Shown here one piece after another: positions 51,101 to 62,847 of a stretch of 64,000 nucleotides of DNA (position 1 is its first letter; the number at the start of each line of letters is the position of its first letter). The translations under genes and the position numbers were made by a program. The stretch is taken from assembly GCA_036873755.1 (NCBI GenBank), contig JAVTVY010016068.1, forward strand, positions 1 through 64,000. Direction: 5' to 3'. Under the pieces are notes generated by a model that saw only the letters and a program-made list of their open reading frames with translations, was not told where the DNA came from and ran no database searches. Source of the stretch: Hanleya hanleyi. Its lineage: Eukaryota > Mollusca > Polyplacophora > Lepidopleurida > Hanleyidae.

Positions 51101-54100
51101 TTCACTTGAACAATGCATGGTCAGTAATAAGGATTTCATGTAAAGAACATTAGTCACCCATCTTATAGTAATTAAACGGATGGTATTTGTACAGCCATTC
51201 GATCGACCGCCTTACACGGAGGCCCAGCGTATAAATATGTTGGACCGAGGATATTCAACAATGTCACTCTCTGGTATCGTGAAGATACGCTGATCCATAG
51301 GAGTACGAGGAAATAAGAAATTGCATTCTACTATTTATATTTTCTCCGTTTGTGCCGTTTTTTCTATCTAACAGTCACAAAGTTCATCACTTTCCATAGA
51401 ACTTTATATGGCTATTACACCATCGCTCTTGAATATTTTTATAAAATACCCGCCAATAAAATCGGTGCATGGGGCCGTACGGTCATACCATTCAAGATGT
51501 CAGCATGAACAGCGGCATTAAAAGCGTGACTGGGATACAATTCATCACACAGGAAATAATATAAACTGTGTCGTAAATATTTTCACTCCGGTGTTAATAT
51601 AGTTTCTGTATTCGTACAGTGTCCTTACCGTGCTGTAAATGACTCCACTGCAGTTGGAATACATGTATTTGCATGGCAGTGGAAATTAATTATACCTCGG
51701 TGAATTGTCGATGGTATTCAACGTTTTCACCCAGTTTCTTCCCAGTTTACTCGAGTCTTCGCTTTGTTTTGTTTGTTTTATCCTAGGGTAGCGGCTTTTA
51801 TCTCTGATTCATCTAACACAAGTTTAAAATATCAAACCGGGAAACATTCGGAGTTCATGAAACGCACAAACAAAACATTTTAGGAAGAACTCCAATATCG
51901 CCTAAGTGTCACCATTTGAAGAGAGGAAGTGTTCGGGGGACAGCTGCTTTCAGAACCACAACAACCATACATATTCCAATATTCATTTGTAAAGTGGAAT
52001 TATCATCATGCATTGGAGCTGTTATTGAATGTAACATTCGATTATCCACCAGCGCCTATCTCCATGCATCTGAAAAGTAAACAAATTTACGAACTTTTAG
52101 TGATACGTTTCTGTCATTACAAGCGGTCGGTGGACATCAAACGAAATCATGACTCCTTTATAAAAAAAACATGACAACACCTAAATCCTAATGTGACAAT
52201 ATTCTATTGGATTGGACCGCTGTTGGATATGATGACAGAATTATTAAATCTGATGGCTGTCAAGTTTCAGACGAGTAGAGAAATATAGCTGAAATCTTGC
52301 CTGTATAATCGCCTGAGTATGAAAGCATTCGATCTGTCGGTTTTATGATTCGATCAAATCATATCTGCTTCCATTATTGACACAACTGACTCGAGACGGC
52401 ATTAGCATCTTGGACTAAGCGTGAGCTTGAATGTACAAGATATCTGCCGACCATCTCTTGTAAGTGTTCTCATTTCATTATCGAAGTACTCAATCGAATA
52501 GACTACAGCAGATGTCATGTTCATTTATTGATAAGCTGTAAGACTTACAATTTGTTCGATATCGTAATGCTGTGATATTAATGCTCCACACGACCCTCTC
52601 AATCGCGATGGCCTCGTCAATGTTGGAAAATCCATTTCCAGAAATGCATTATATCCTCCTACGGTACCTCCTATCAAAGGAAACGGCGAATTGGGAAGTC
52701 AATGAGATATAAAGTGATTGATTTGAAGATGCCTCATTATTCCAGTACTTGCCCGTTCAAAACTGAAAAAAATTCTGGGCCACCAATGAAAGATAGATTT
52801 CTACAGTGATTAGTTCTAACGAACACATTTAATATCATTGACAAAATACAGTTTCCTCATTACGAATGGCTGCGTTAGTCTAACCGTCATGCACCGCCAG
52901 ATTAATGGCAATTGTTTTCGCAAACACGTGTATTTTGTCAGCGCGTGTACAACAAGAACGGAGATGTTAGTTATGGAATTAATTATCACAGAAAGATGGA
53001 TATGTTGATTGTCTCGCTAAGGCATCACTTCAATCCGAGCGGTAGGCCAACTTCTAATTAAGGAATTTATTTACGTGAAAATTTCAATCTCTATCATGAA
53101 CGTTCGCTTCGTTTGAATAAGATTACAAAATCAATTTCCTGGTAATTCGTCTCGACAGGGACCACATAGACGCCTCGTTTTTTATTCGAAGCTTCGAATG
53201 GATGATTTAGAAGAAAATTACTCAGTACGAAATATCGGACTCGTAACTCTATTACATAAACTTTGAACTTGCGCAACCACACATTATCCACTTATTTGTC
53301 TTGCTTATAGTTATAATTTGACGGTTTACGGGTATTTTAAAATCAAGTTTGCCTTCGAGCGTGCAAAAGGTCACTTTAAACATTCAATTTATGAAATGTA
53401 TTTACGTGATAATTTCAATCTCTATAATGAATGTTTCGCTTCGTGCCAAATGTCAATGAACTGAATCAATCGTCGAACATCGGAAGTAGGCCTACTAAAC
53501 AAACGTCTGACGAGCTCTCTCGATGACAAGAGCATCTGCTTAGTGTGCGTTATCCATTTACAGAGCTGGGGAAATAAAACACATATAACGAGTAATGTAA
53601 CTTTATATATCATTAAAACATGCGTTATGCATCAGTGGATTGCTCCATAAGGTGTATTAGCTCTCTAATATGTCAGAACTAGTCAAGTTGTCAGTGGACA
53701 GACAAATCAAAGAATGAAGACAACTTGAATATACTGCAGAAATAAAATGATGGCAATGATTTTACCAATATCAGCGAACGAATGCGCCTTGGTCACAGTG
53801 ATAAGGCAAGTGATCGGCTCTGCGCCAGTTGTATGCGCATAAGAAAAGCAAATTAAATATTTTGCAAGCAATTTAATAAATCATGCATTATGATCATTCG
53901 AATATGGACGGATGAGACAGAAACACGAAACAAAAAAACTCGGACTGACGACAATTGAAAATATAAAACACAACTTTCCCCCATCAATGCCTAATTTGAT
54001 GTCTTATTGCCAACATATCTGTATAGAATTCTGTTACTTGGCGAATAAGATTAATATAATAAAATAGATCTGCTCCTGGCCAGCGACACTTCACTACATC

Positions 54101-55117
54101 CCCGACGGAAAACAAGTATCAGTTGAACTGTCGCTTCTGGCAGTAGGACGATGTGTTTGCTGAAAAGTTGTCCACGTGTGACATGACAGGGAAGATATGA
54201 AATGCCTCTGTGTATATTGTGAAATACGACCCAAGGTGAATTATTTCATTGTTTAGAAACATCCAAGTCGCATTGTATATAGTGACTCTAAGGCATATAA
54301 TTCATAGAGAAATTCTCATCTCACTAGATGAATTTGTTATGGTATTCATGGAGAAAAGTTGATATCATCTATATACCTTATTTTCCATCAATTAGCTACG
54401 GGCGTACTTTGATATTATTCACAAAATAGTTCTTATACATTACACATGGTGATTTTGTATGGAACTGGCCTATTTTCACAAATGTATGTTTATTGCTTTT
54501 TTTCAAGAAATCGTGGAGAAACCAGTAGTGAAAATGGCATTACGTCAGGCCCTAACTGACAGCATGGAGCATTGCTTTTCTAGGTATTACCCTGGTTTGA
54601 ACATTGTAAGAAGGAAATTAACATCACAAGAAAACATTAATCCTCCCCAACTGAAGATAGTTTAAATAGCTTTACATTTATCCTGAAGTACAAAGTTTTT
54701 CAATGATCAATCATCCCAAAGTGTCCACATTTCAAATTAACGATGTATTATTTTATACTTTGAATAAACTTAATTGAACGTATTTACGCTAACACCGTCT
54801 CATGGGAATACTCGTTTAACCATCGATGAAAGCTAAAACTATCGATTTACTGTAATCTGCATCAACTTCACCATGTGTTTCATTTGAGCAATGGATTTGT
54901 GGCTTCGTTCCATTAAGAATTCGGGGCCATGGAACGACTTAACTGCAAATAATTTATTGATTTTTTCTTAAGCTGAACCAGACCCTACACCAACCAATGA
55001 GATATCTAGGTATAACCATGCTTCATCAACAAAGTTTACGTGGTAACACTTGTAATCTATATTTAGTTGATTATTTGTCTGAATGACATCCTTTGCAGAC
55101 TAAAGGATACGAGTGGA
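48101..55117. other. 7-kb gene-free interval
   Basis: No ORF here has a recognised domain, homologue in the window or coding signature. A tiny retroelement relic resembling 22908 occurs near 50840-50875, and a G11 run near 49250. No RNA gene, array or palindrome was seen. Confidence 0.45.
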
Positions 55118-55700
55118 TTAACCCTACCTGGCCTGGGGGGCCATTATGACACCCTACCAAACTTTCTGCGCTATATCCGGAACGACAAAAAATGGAGAGC
55201 TGAAACGCCGTGACTTTATAGTTTGTCATATTGGGGTCATTTTGAGCCTATTTGCATGACTCCCCGAGCAGAGGATCATGGGTAAATCCAAGATGGCGGC
55301 CACATGGGGTAGCAGAAAAGTGATATTTTTGTCATATTTCTTCAAAATTTCTGCTTTTCCGCGATGAAAAGTGGGCAAAAAATAGTTATTTCGCATCACA
55401 TTAATATTTACTAATTTGTCGTGCAGTTTTTGCGGAGAAATTGCAAAAATAAAAAATTCGGAAAATCTGACCGAAAAATCGACCAAAAAATGCCGTTTTT
55501 AAAAATGACGTCACTGTGACGTCATCAAAGCGGCCATCTTGGATTTTTCCGTTTTCTGGTAGAGCTTGACCCAAGAGTATAGTGTGATAAGTTTCAGCCC
55601 CCTAGCTCAAGGGGTAAGAAAAATAATTAGGGGGGTCCATTTCGGCCTCCCCCCCCCATGCATGGACAGGTCCTAAAAAGCCCAGGCCAGATAGGGTTAA
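55118..55700. mobile_element. piggyBac-type MITE, copy 2
   Basis: TTAA at 55118-55121 and 55697-55700 flanks CCCTACCTGGCCTGGGG and its inverted complement CCCAGGCCAGATAGGG. It is longer than copy 1 (21391-21872) because it keeps an internal segment containing AAGATGGCGGCC and TGACGTCA. Confidence 0.75.
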
Positions 55701-57060
55701 GAAACACGGAGAAAGCTCATGTTTGACTTGAATGGTCAAAACAAACCTGTTGTAATCATGATTATATCAAACGAAATTATCCACACGTGTTCGCAAAACG
55801 GAACCAGTTTCTATTAATCCCGTTCTTACAAGCTCTCCAAATTCTGGTCCTATACATTGTAGAACTGACTTTTCTCTATTTGACTTTTAAATTATTCATT
55901 CCCTTCACCATGAAGAGACGTCTGTCTTTTCTATATTGTGTTGTCAATAAAACGCTTGGCGTGCCACCAATGGCGAACTGCTTGTCGTCTCCGGTCTTCT
56001 GGAATAGATTTCACTCACCCGTCCCTGTCAGAGGATAATCTGATAGTAGGAGTGAAAGTCCAAAACATTGATGATTATCGGAGATGTCCCGTCAGCCTGT
56101 CCAGTGTTACATCTTTAACTCGTGCACTTAAATGAAAATAATCACATAGCAACCGAGTATTGGTGATAGTAATCATGATAGGAAACGGAAATTGCTACGA
56201 ACGGAAGGTAATTTAAAATGGAGAGTCAAAATGTTTTAACCGAATGTTGAACATTTCGCTTCGGGTAACCAGTGGTAACAGTGGTAACGGGATAATGTCA
56301 GAAATTTAATATCTGGGCCATCAGTTGAACAGTTCTGGCTCGAAACTTTTTTTCTCCCGATGCCTTGTATACTAGAGATATCATGGAATTTCATGGCAAG
56401 CGTCAGGTCCGACATTCAATATTCAGCCGTCATCCACAGAAGAATTTCCTCGTCAATAATCGCAAGGCCTTGGTGACAGCACCAATTCTAAATGTGTATG
56501 AAATGGAATAATAAACACACACGATGTGCTGAAATGTACAGAAGCACCAACTGTTCATCTCGCTATTCAAGATATTTTTTCAGATATTTGATCACGATGA
56601 AATCAGCAATATTCTGGTTGGGAAATATGGACCCCTGGTATAAATTTAAACTAGATGGCTTGGATATTCAGAAACTTAACATATCGGCTTGCAAGAGGTT
56701 ACATTTGAGAGCCCGAATAAGATAAATACCACTTTCTGATGAAATGTGCGGGATATGGTATACCCAGAGGTTCTCTGTTTCATAGTATATGGGAAACAAA
56801 GTGTCCCAACTTTATTACTTTGGAGGATAACTCCAAATTTGGCTGGCTGATGTATTTTTGAGACGAGTGTTCATATCGAAAGTTGTGTACATCGTAACTA
56901 TTACAAGGATCTATAGAGTACAGGACTGTATACTTCAAACTAATGCCGAACAAGGGAAGTAACCATCCAGACACACTTAGCAGTCGAGAATCCGAGTACA
57001 AAAAAGGTATGTTCTACTTCTGCTAAGGTATACTTTTCCAAAATATCGTCTGGTTACTTG
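55701..57060. other. Interval with one short retroelement relic
   Basis: About 56400-56490 resembles the 3' tail of the RT element (ATTCAGCCGTCATCCA). Otherwise no supported feature. Confidence 0.4.
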
Positions 57061-57160
57061 AAATTATATTAACCAGAATGAAAGTAACTCCGGAAAGTGA
57101 AGTCATTGTGATATTCTATAGTTCGGTAAAGGTTATACCATCGTCAGGAGTATACAGGTA
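57061..57160 (-). repeat. Penelope-like element terminal relic
   Basis: AAAGTAACTCCGGAAAGTGA through ACCATCGTCAGGAGT matches the outer end of the Penelope-like copies at 30150-30240. The hammerhead core is mutated (CTGACGA). Confidence 0.55.
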
Positions 57161-57645
57161 GCTAGACAGACAGACAGAATTTAGAATATTGGCGCCCCAT
57201 TCGATTGAATGATTTGCGCCATGTCATTGATATTGCTTCAGTAAAATAAAAAGTAATCTGTATGAATGTAAAAAAAACTCTCTCAATGAATTGAACATGC
57301 AGAAGGAATATATAGATTTAAAGTGTTATGGCTCAGGGAAAGGCAGGCGATGTTAAATGTTTGGCAGGTTATTTTCATGAAGGGGAAAAGTAAAATATAT
57401 AAAAAGCAATCAATATGTATGCCATGCAAATTTGTATAAATGGAAAAAACAGCAAAATTATCACATAATCAACACATGCATACACATGCAAAAGCAGGTT
57501 GAAAGCAGCACACAAGTTAAAAAGAATAAATATAAGTATAGGCCATGCAAAAAATAGTAATGCTACACAGATATCACAGCAAAAGCACAGATAAATCAAA
57601 TATAAAAGGAAAAAGTTAAAATTTACAATACATGGTCAGTATAAA
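57161..57645. other. AT-rich LINE 3' region
   Basis: No ORF of its own; probably the 3' untranslated part of the LINE fragment at 57646-57909 on the minus strand. Confidence 0.4.
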
Positions 57646-57909
57646 TTAAAAACGCTTACTTCGGATGATAAAATCCGCAACAGCCTGGAAAACCTTACCG
57701 TGATTTCTAGAAGGCTTAAAAACAGTCTCCATGGTTGGATGAAAAACACCTACATGAATAAGATCAGTATAAAACAAATGACGTTGATTAACATGTCTGT
57801 GACAATGAAATAAAAAATGATCTACTGAATCATCCACCAAGCAGTCGTCGCATAAACCAGTTTCATGTAAATTAAAACGAGCAAGGTAAGCAAGTATGTG
57901 TATGTGGAT
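57646..57909 (-). pseudogene. LINE zinc-tail fragment at the right element's edge
   Basis: The minus frame holds ILAYLARFNLHETGLCDDCL, then DDSVDHFLFHCHRHVNQR, the C..C...S..H.L..C tail of jockey/I-like LINEs. The frame stays open to 57945, but the likely element terminus at 57910 suggests the LINE was cut there by the insertion. Confidence 0.65.
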
Positions 57910-57987
57910 AGTAGTAGTCATTGCGTGAATTGACGCATACTTCACCCGGATGTAACTATGACGTCACAGGGGTCACTGAGGTCAAAT
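57910..57987 (+). repeat. Candidate terminus of the right Polinton copy
   Basis: AGTAGTAGTCATTGCGTG begins here, with TTCACCC at base 32, close to the family pattern (AGTAGTATA, TTGACC/TTCACC at 31). A CRE (TGACGTCA) lies inside. The distance to the CARD-PC4 ATG (720 bp) is like the left element's (628 bp). The match is imperfect. Confidence 0.4.
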
Positions 57988-58393
57988 TGGCGGCCCTGTT
58001 GTAATACAAGATGGTGGCTGGCGGCCATGTTGTAATACAAGATGGCGGCTGGCGGCCCTGTTGTAATACAAGATGGCGGCTGGCGGCCCTGTTGTAATAC
58101 AAGATGGCGGCTGTCGGCCCTGTTGTAATACAAGATGGCGGCTGTCGGCCATGTTGTAATACAAGATGGCGGCTGTCGGCCATGTTGTAATACAAGATGG
58201 CGGCTGTCGGCCCTGTTGTAATACAAGATGGCGGCTGTCGGCCATGTTGTAATACAAGATGGTGGCTGGCGGCCATGTTGTAATACAAGATGGTGGCTGG
58301 CGGCCCTGTTGTAATACAAGATGGCGGCTGGCGGCCATGTTGTAATACAAGATGGCGGCTGGCGGCCATGTTGTAATACAAGATGGCGGCGGC
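57988..58393 (+). promoter_or_regulatory. 31-bp minisatellite of YY1-type motifs upstream of CARD-PC4 (right)
   Basis: About thirteen units of 31 bp contain TGTTGTAATACAAGATGGCGG, so AAGATGGCGGC recurs in the sense direction. The unit is unrelated to the left array except for this core. Long minus-strand ORFs over it are repeat read-through. Confidence 0.8.
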
Positions 58394-58406
58394 ATGAGAA
58401 AAAACG

Positions 58407-58449
58407 TATAAAAGGAGGTGATTTTAGTGGATTGGGTGTATTCATTGCA
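58407..58449 (+). promoter_or_regulatory. TATA box and start site of CARD-PC4 (right)
   Basis: TATAAAAGG (58407-58415) and TATTCATTGCA (58439-58449), conserved with the left copy. An AGCC-rich repeat leader (58480-58618) follows. Confidence 0.7.
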
Positions 58450-58629
58450 TTACCTTGCTGAGCTCTTTGACTTACCTGACCTGCCAGCCTGCCTGACCAG
58501 CCTGTCTGCCTGCCTGACCAGCCTGCCTGCCTTCCTGCCTGCCTAACCAGCCAGCCCTGCCTGATCACCCTGCCTGCCTCACCTCTAACCAGCCAGCCAG
58601 CCAGCCAGCCAGCCTGCTTGCCTACTTGT

Positions 58630-59991
58630 ATGAGCTGTGGAGAACCTGTTACTTTTTTTCATTTTACCAGTGCCTGTTCACCAGACTATTACGCCGTAGC
58701 AGTTACGCACCAGCCTGAGCCCATAGTCATGGAGTCATCCCAGCAACAGAAGCTTCGGTACTGTCGTGTTCGCCTCATTAATGAGATGGAGCGTGTGGTC
58801 GAAATATGTAATCTGCTTATGGAGGACAGCATACTGCTGAAACAGGGTGTCGAAGATATCATGGCGCACAACACCACTTCACGACAAAACAGAGCTCTCA
58901 TCGACGATCTAGTGCGCCGTGGCCCCTATGCATTTCTAGCCTTCGTGGAGGCGCTGAAGAAGACGGGAAATGAAGAACTAGCAGATCTACTTCAAGCCGA
59001 CGTTGTACAAGATGATGATATCTTAGTCATGGACACTACCGAAGAGCGTACAGCTAGCAAACGTACCCACCCAGAGTCTGGTGTACCTGCCAAACGCGGT
59101 GCACGACCCAAACGGCCCCGACTAACACCTTTAGAAATACCTGAGCCCGTGCCCCAGCAAGTGCCTGAGTCCATGAAGGAAGAAGAAGAAGAAGAAGAAC
59201 AACAACAAGAACAGGTGCAACTTCCTATGTCTGTGCAGGAGATCAATAACATGATCCAGCAGGCCTACCAGGCAGCCCACACGGACATTTGGGAGCTCTC
59301 AGCCTATTTAACTGTGAGTGTGAAAGACGCAGAAGTGCATTTTAACGTACCGGCCTATAACGACAGACCCGCTAGGCATATTGCCTTGTCCTCGTACACC
59401 TGGCAAAAACTGGAGACCCTTGATTACGCCATCGATGCGGTTATTCGCGACCAGGGGAGTAACGAAGCGAAATTTTGTCTGGGTGACGACATTTTTGTCA
59501 GCTGTGGCTATTTCAACGACCAGCTCCTGGTGCATATCCGTAAATGGAAAATGAGGTCAGATACGCAAGAGCTTGTTCCTTGTCCTCAGGGTGTCACCTT
59601 GAAAATAACGGCGTGGCGCAAGTTGCAGAGTCTCACAGCTCCAATTCGTGAAGCTCTGGCTTACCAGGTGTCTTACACTATTTATAAGAAGTACATCGAC
59701 ACAGTCCTGGCTCTTATCAGACCTCGCATTCGACACTTGCGTATCCAAGCATGTGCAGGCTGTGTGAACAACAGTCCCATAATAATGCATACGTGTGTGG
59801 ACATTAGTGTACCCTCATACGCGCTGATCACTGAGGCATTACAGGACGTCACCGAGCAGCAAATTACCCTGGCATTGGAAGCTGCCTGCCCTCCCACAAT
59901 TCCACGTGAAGAGATTACTACCTACATCTACGTGCACCAGGGGCGGAAAGACGATGATGAGTTCAAACAAGTCTTGTTGCAGAACTATTGA
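58630..59991 (+). CDS. CARD - basic NLS - tandem PC4-like protein (right copy)
   Basis: 453 aa from the ATG at 58630; the frame upstream opens only at a non-ATG codon, and MSC.EP.TFF is the conserved start. The layout is as in the left copy. The CARD is at about 41-125 (CRVRLINEMERVVEICNLLM, then AFLAFVEALKKTGNEEL). The basic signal is at about 145-167. An acidic/Q insert (EEEEEEQQQEQ) follows, making this copy longer. PC4-like units lie at about 223-275 and 284-345 (LLVHIRKWKM, GVTLKITAWRKLQ). The C-terminal domain ends YVHQGRKDDDEFKQVLLQNY as on the left. Many substitutions but no stop or frameshift separate the two copies, which suggests selection on both. Role inferred: a death-fold adaptor mimic with a nucleic-acid or transcription module. 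Confidence 0.75.
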   Translation: MSCGEPVTFFHFTSACSPDYYAVAVTHQPEPIVMESSQQQKLRYCRVRLINEMERVVEICNLLMEDSILLKQGVEDIMAHNTTSRQNRALIDDLVRRGPYAFLAFVEALKKTGNEELADLLQADVVQDDDILVMDTTEERTASKRTHPESGVPAKRGARPKRPRLTPLEIPEPVPQQVPESMKEEEEEEEQQQEQVQLPMSVQEINNMIQQAYQAAHTDIWELSAYLTVSVKDAEVHFNVPAYNDRPARHIALSSYTWQKLETLDYAIDAVIRDQGSNEAKFCLGDDIFVSCGYFNDQLLVHIRKWKMRSDTQELVPCPQGVTLKITAWRKLQSLTAPIREALAYQVSYTIYKKYIDTVLALIRPRIRHLRIQACAGCVNNSPIIMHTCVDISVPSYALITEALQDVTEQQITLALEAACPPTIPREEITTYIYVHQGRKDDDEFKQVLLQNY

Positions 59992-60480
59992 ACATTTCAT
60001 GAAAACATTTCAGACATTTACCCTATTCCTACACGTTCATTGAAGCGCCATTGATAGCGTATAATTGTATTAAAATTCAACACCCCGAGTTTCACTGTGG
60101 TGAAGACGTTCATTCTATTGTGTTAGTCTTGTTGTATAAATATTGAACAACCAGGGCCGAAAAGACGATGATGAGTTCAAACAAGTCTTGTTGCAGAACT
60201 ATTGAACATTTCATGAAAACATTTCAGACATTTACCCTATTCCTACACGTTCATTGAAGCGCCATTGATAGCGTATAGTTGTATTAAAATTCAACACCCC
60301 GAGTTTCACTGTGGTGAAGACGTTCATTCTATTGTGTTAGTCTTGTTGTATAAATATTGAACATTTTCAAGTCTTGTTGCATTGAAAACATTCAGATATT
60401 ATCTTCTATGTGCATTCAAGCGCCTTCATAGCGTATAATTGAAAAATTCAATACCCAGTCTACTGTGGTGAACACGTTTT
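59936..60480 (+). repeat. 214-bp repeat including the gene's last codons and 3' UTR
   Basis: The segment from ACCAGGGGCGGAAAGACGAT (59936) recurs at 60150 with few changes, including the terminal codons and stop. A third shorter copy starts near 60355. The left gene has a diverged version of this 3' UTR repeat. Confidence 0.8.
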
Positions 60481-60494
60481 CATTCTATTGTGTT

Positions 60495-60536
60495 AATAAA
60501 AATAGTAGAAAAATTCCAAAAAAAAAAAAAAAAAAA
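60495..60536 (+). terminator. AATAAA signal and genomic A-tract after CARD-PC4 (right)
   Basis: AATAAA (60495-60500) is followed by a 19-base A run (60518-60536), matching the left copy. Confidence 0.7.
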
Positions 60537-60625
60537 TGAGTGTTAGTGTTCATTGAGTGTGGTGATGGGGAGCTGGTGTTATTTTTTTTTGTGCTTTGAG
60601 AAGTTCTCTTTCGAAAGAATGGGGT

Positions 60626-60641
60626 GGCCCTGAAAAGGGCC
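60626..60641 (-). terminator. Histone-type 3' stem-loop of RING B (right)
   Basis: Minus strand: GGCCCT TTTC AGGGCC preceded by CCAAC and followed by ACCCC, then CTTTCGAAAGAGAAC (60603-60617). The stem differs from the left copy by a compensated T-A to C-G pair. Confidence 0.85.
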
Positions 60642-60667
60642 GTTGGAAAGTGTTACGACACTTGTTT

Positions 60668-61390
60668 TTAGGAGCGGAAGATTCTCTTCACTCCGGCCAC
60701 CTGCCTCCTGCAGACGGGGCACTTTATTTTTAAATGCTGTTCGTTGGTTTCATTGCAGTGGCACACGTCCCCTATACACGTTAGTGTCACCCAGCATTCT
60801 TCACATATGCATAAATGCCCGCACGGAAATAGGGCGTACTGTGTTTCCTCGTCTGTACACACACTGCAGTTTGCTTTACTTTGTTCTTTATCCAGGTCTT
60901 GTTGTAGTTTAAGCTTCACTCTGTCCATTTGACCCATGTCTTCCCTCATTTCGTTAATCTGTTCGTTTGCCGAGGTCACCTGGTCGTTTAGGCGGGACAC
61001 CTGGTCGTTCAGGCGGGTTACCTCGGCCCAAGAGCATTGTTGTGCAGGTGGTTGTGGTGGTGGTGTTGTAGCTGGCGTCTCTGTTTCCGTAGCCGGTGTT
61101 GTTATAATTGGCGTTTGGGTAGCCGCTGTATTTGCTGGAGGTCTGTTACTGTTTAACCACTCTATGGTGGGCAGTTCTTCATCGTCCGTGACATCCTCAT
61201 CATTATCTTCTTCCATAGCGGCCGTCACCTCTTGGTCTTGTTGTGCACTTCGCCGTCTCAACGTATCGGCAATATGACGTTGATGCACCCGCTGTAAGCT
61301 TGTAATGATTGTCACACCGCCATCATCTTCACTGGTAATGACCTCCCTATGTTCTCTAGGGTCGTTGAATACTAGCCTTCTGGTAGTCAT
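60668..61390 (-). CDS. Coiled-coil RING-finger protein B (right copy)
   Basis: 240 aa, intact. Compared with the left copy, the N-terminal charged region is shorter. The coiled coil is extended by an internal duplication (EVTRLNDQVSRLNDQVTSAN). The C-terminal RING is well conserved (CSVC, PCGHLCICEEC, CPVC, ending VAGVKRIFRS). The stop precedes the histone-type stem-loop by 26 bases. The promoter has TATAAATA (61429-61436) and an initiator TCATTCAC (61402-61409). It is divergently paired with RING A (right). The RING and tail are more conserved than the linker, as expected for a working E3. Substrate unknown. Confidence 0.85.
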   Translation of the reverse strand: MTTRRLVFNDPREHREVITSEDDGGVTIITSLQRVHQRHIADTLRRRSAQQDQEVTAAMEEDNDEDVTDDEELPTIEWLNSNRPPANTAATQTPIITTPATETETPATTPPPQPPAQQCSWAEVTRLNDQVSRLNDQVTSANEQINEMREDMGQMDRVKLKLQQDLDKEQSKANCSVCTDEETQYALFPCGHLCICEECWVTLTCIGDVCHCNETNEQHLKIKCPVCRRQVAGVKRIFRS

Positions 61391-61441
61391 GATGTATTTT
61401 TGTGAATGAATGGTAACATACAGCGCGCTATTTATAGTCTA

Positions 61442-61640
61442 GGCGGCCATGTTGTATTACAACATGGCCGCCAATGCCGCCATGTTGTAATACAACATGG
61501 CCGCTAGCCGCCATCTTGTAATACAACATGGCTACCAATGCCGCCATCTTGTAATACAACATGGCCGCCAATGCCGCCATCTTGTACACCGCCATTTTGT
61601 ATTACAACATGGCCGCCAATGCCTTGGCGGTCATGTTGTA
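61442..61640. promoter_or_regulatory. Palindromic GGCGGCCATGTTGTA minisatellite
   Basis: Alternating GGCGGCCATGTTGTA and TACAACATGGCCGCC units with some CCGCCATCTTGTA lie between the divergent RING B and RING A genes. It is related to the 31-bp unit at 57988-58393 and includes YY1-like CCGCCATCTT cores. Confidence 0.75.
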
Positions 61641-61651
61641 GCCGTGTGATA

Positions 61652-62065
61652 GGATAAAATTTCCTAGTTTTCTTTCGATAAACCGACTGCAATTTTCAGG
61701 GAGTCATTTTAAGGCTGTGAGGGACATACCTGACGTATTTTTACCCAGGAAAACCGATTTATTTCCAGTGTACCGGGTTTTCCACACTACCCTAACCCTA
61801 ACGTTACGGGTCTAAAATGGATAAAATCATTAAAATAGCGGCTTAGTCTACTGCTAGTTTTCTTAATTTTTAAATGCTACACCCTGAGTTGCCCCAGTTC
61901 AATTTGAAATAAATTTTATACCTGACCTGGCATTTATTGCAAAATGACACCGGTTTAAAATTGTAAAAGAAACACAAAATTTCTTGCAGCTTGAGTTCAG
62001 CACAAAAGTTTGGATGCACGATTTCGCTGACGTCCGCGCGCTCTACGGTTAGACTATAAATAGCG
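61652..62065 (+). promoter_or_regulatory. About 400-bp shared upstream region, copy c, with TATA box
   Basis: Same order of landmarks as copies a and b, ending in CTATAAATAGCGGGG (TATA at 62055-62062). TCATTCAC follows at 62083, then the ATG at 62100. Confidence 0.7.
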
Positions 62066-62099
62066 GGGTGTATCTTGCCCATTCATTCACAATTACATC

Positions 62100-62829
62100 A
62101 TGGCTGAAACCATGGATATTGATGCAATGCTTAAAGAGTTCATGAGTGATAGTGACCTACAACACCCACCGATAGAGGACAAATGGCTGGATGATATATT
62201 ACAGCCCCTATTTACAGATGAACAACACCAACCGGTACTACAGCATGGTGATGCAGATGTCACCGCACTGGAAACTCCACGGTTTCACCAAATCCTCGAA
62301 GATATCTTCCAACACTATGATGAAGAAGAACCAAGCCTCCAAGCTCAACTCCTACCCGATCAGTTGGCACACCCAGAAAAAAGCAGGGGAAAAAGAAGAA
62401 CAAGAAGGAGAGGGAACATCCAAGAAAATACAGCAAGAAGGAGAGGGAACATTCAAGAAAATACAGCAAGAAGAAGAAGAAGAAGAAGAAGAGGAGAAAA
62501 ACGGAGGAAAAAAAAGAAAAAGGGGTGAACAAGAAAAAGAACAAATTGAAGACCTGCATGACTACGCTACCGCCATAAAAAGAAGACTGGCACCACCCGT
62601 AAAATGGACACCAGCCCGGTTTTTACGCTGTGTGCAATGCTCAACACGCTTTGCTAAATATGCAATATTTCCATGCGGTCATCAAGCCCTGTGTGTACGC
62701 TGTATTGACCACACACAGACCCACCGAACAGACCCTATGTTCAATGATACACCCCTAGAGTGTCATTTCATCACCATCGATTGCCCGGTGTGTACCCGGA
62801 GGCGGGTAAACTTCGCCCGAACGATGTAA
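62100..62829 (+). pseudogene. RING-finger protein A (right copy), frameshifted
   Basis: The N-terminal frame starts MAETMDIDAML, with an activation-domain-like DDILQPLF, and runs on into an arginine/lysine tail stopping at 62528. The RING half (CVQC, PCGHQALCVRC, CPVC, to the stop at 62829) is in the +1 frame, with an acidic E-run preceding it. By alignment to the left copy the frame change falls at an A6 run (62377-62382). This may be a real mutation, a sequencing error or, less likely, programmed slippage. The promoter and histone-type 3' end are intact. Confidence 0.7.
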
Positions 62830-62847
62830 TCCCTTACATCTTCCAAA

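Noticed and set aside
57942..58568. Three overlapping long minus-strand ORFs with repeated peptides (HLVLQHGRQPPSCITT type)
   Set aside because: They are a 31-bp minisatellite read in three frames; the period is not a multiple of three, so each frame cycles through the same peptides. No start context or family.
58618..58629. CARD-PC4 (right) start at 58618
   Set aside because: The codon is TTG; the conserved N-terminus MSC begins at the ATG at 58630.
61790..61805. Telomere-like CCCTAACCCTAAC
   Set aside because: Only two units inside shared control region copy c; chance or slippage explains it.
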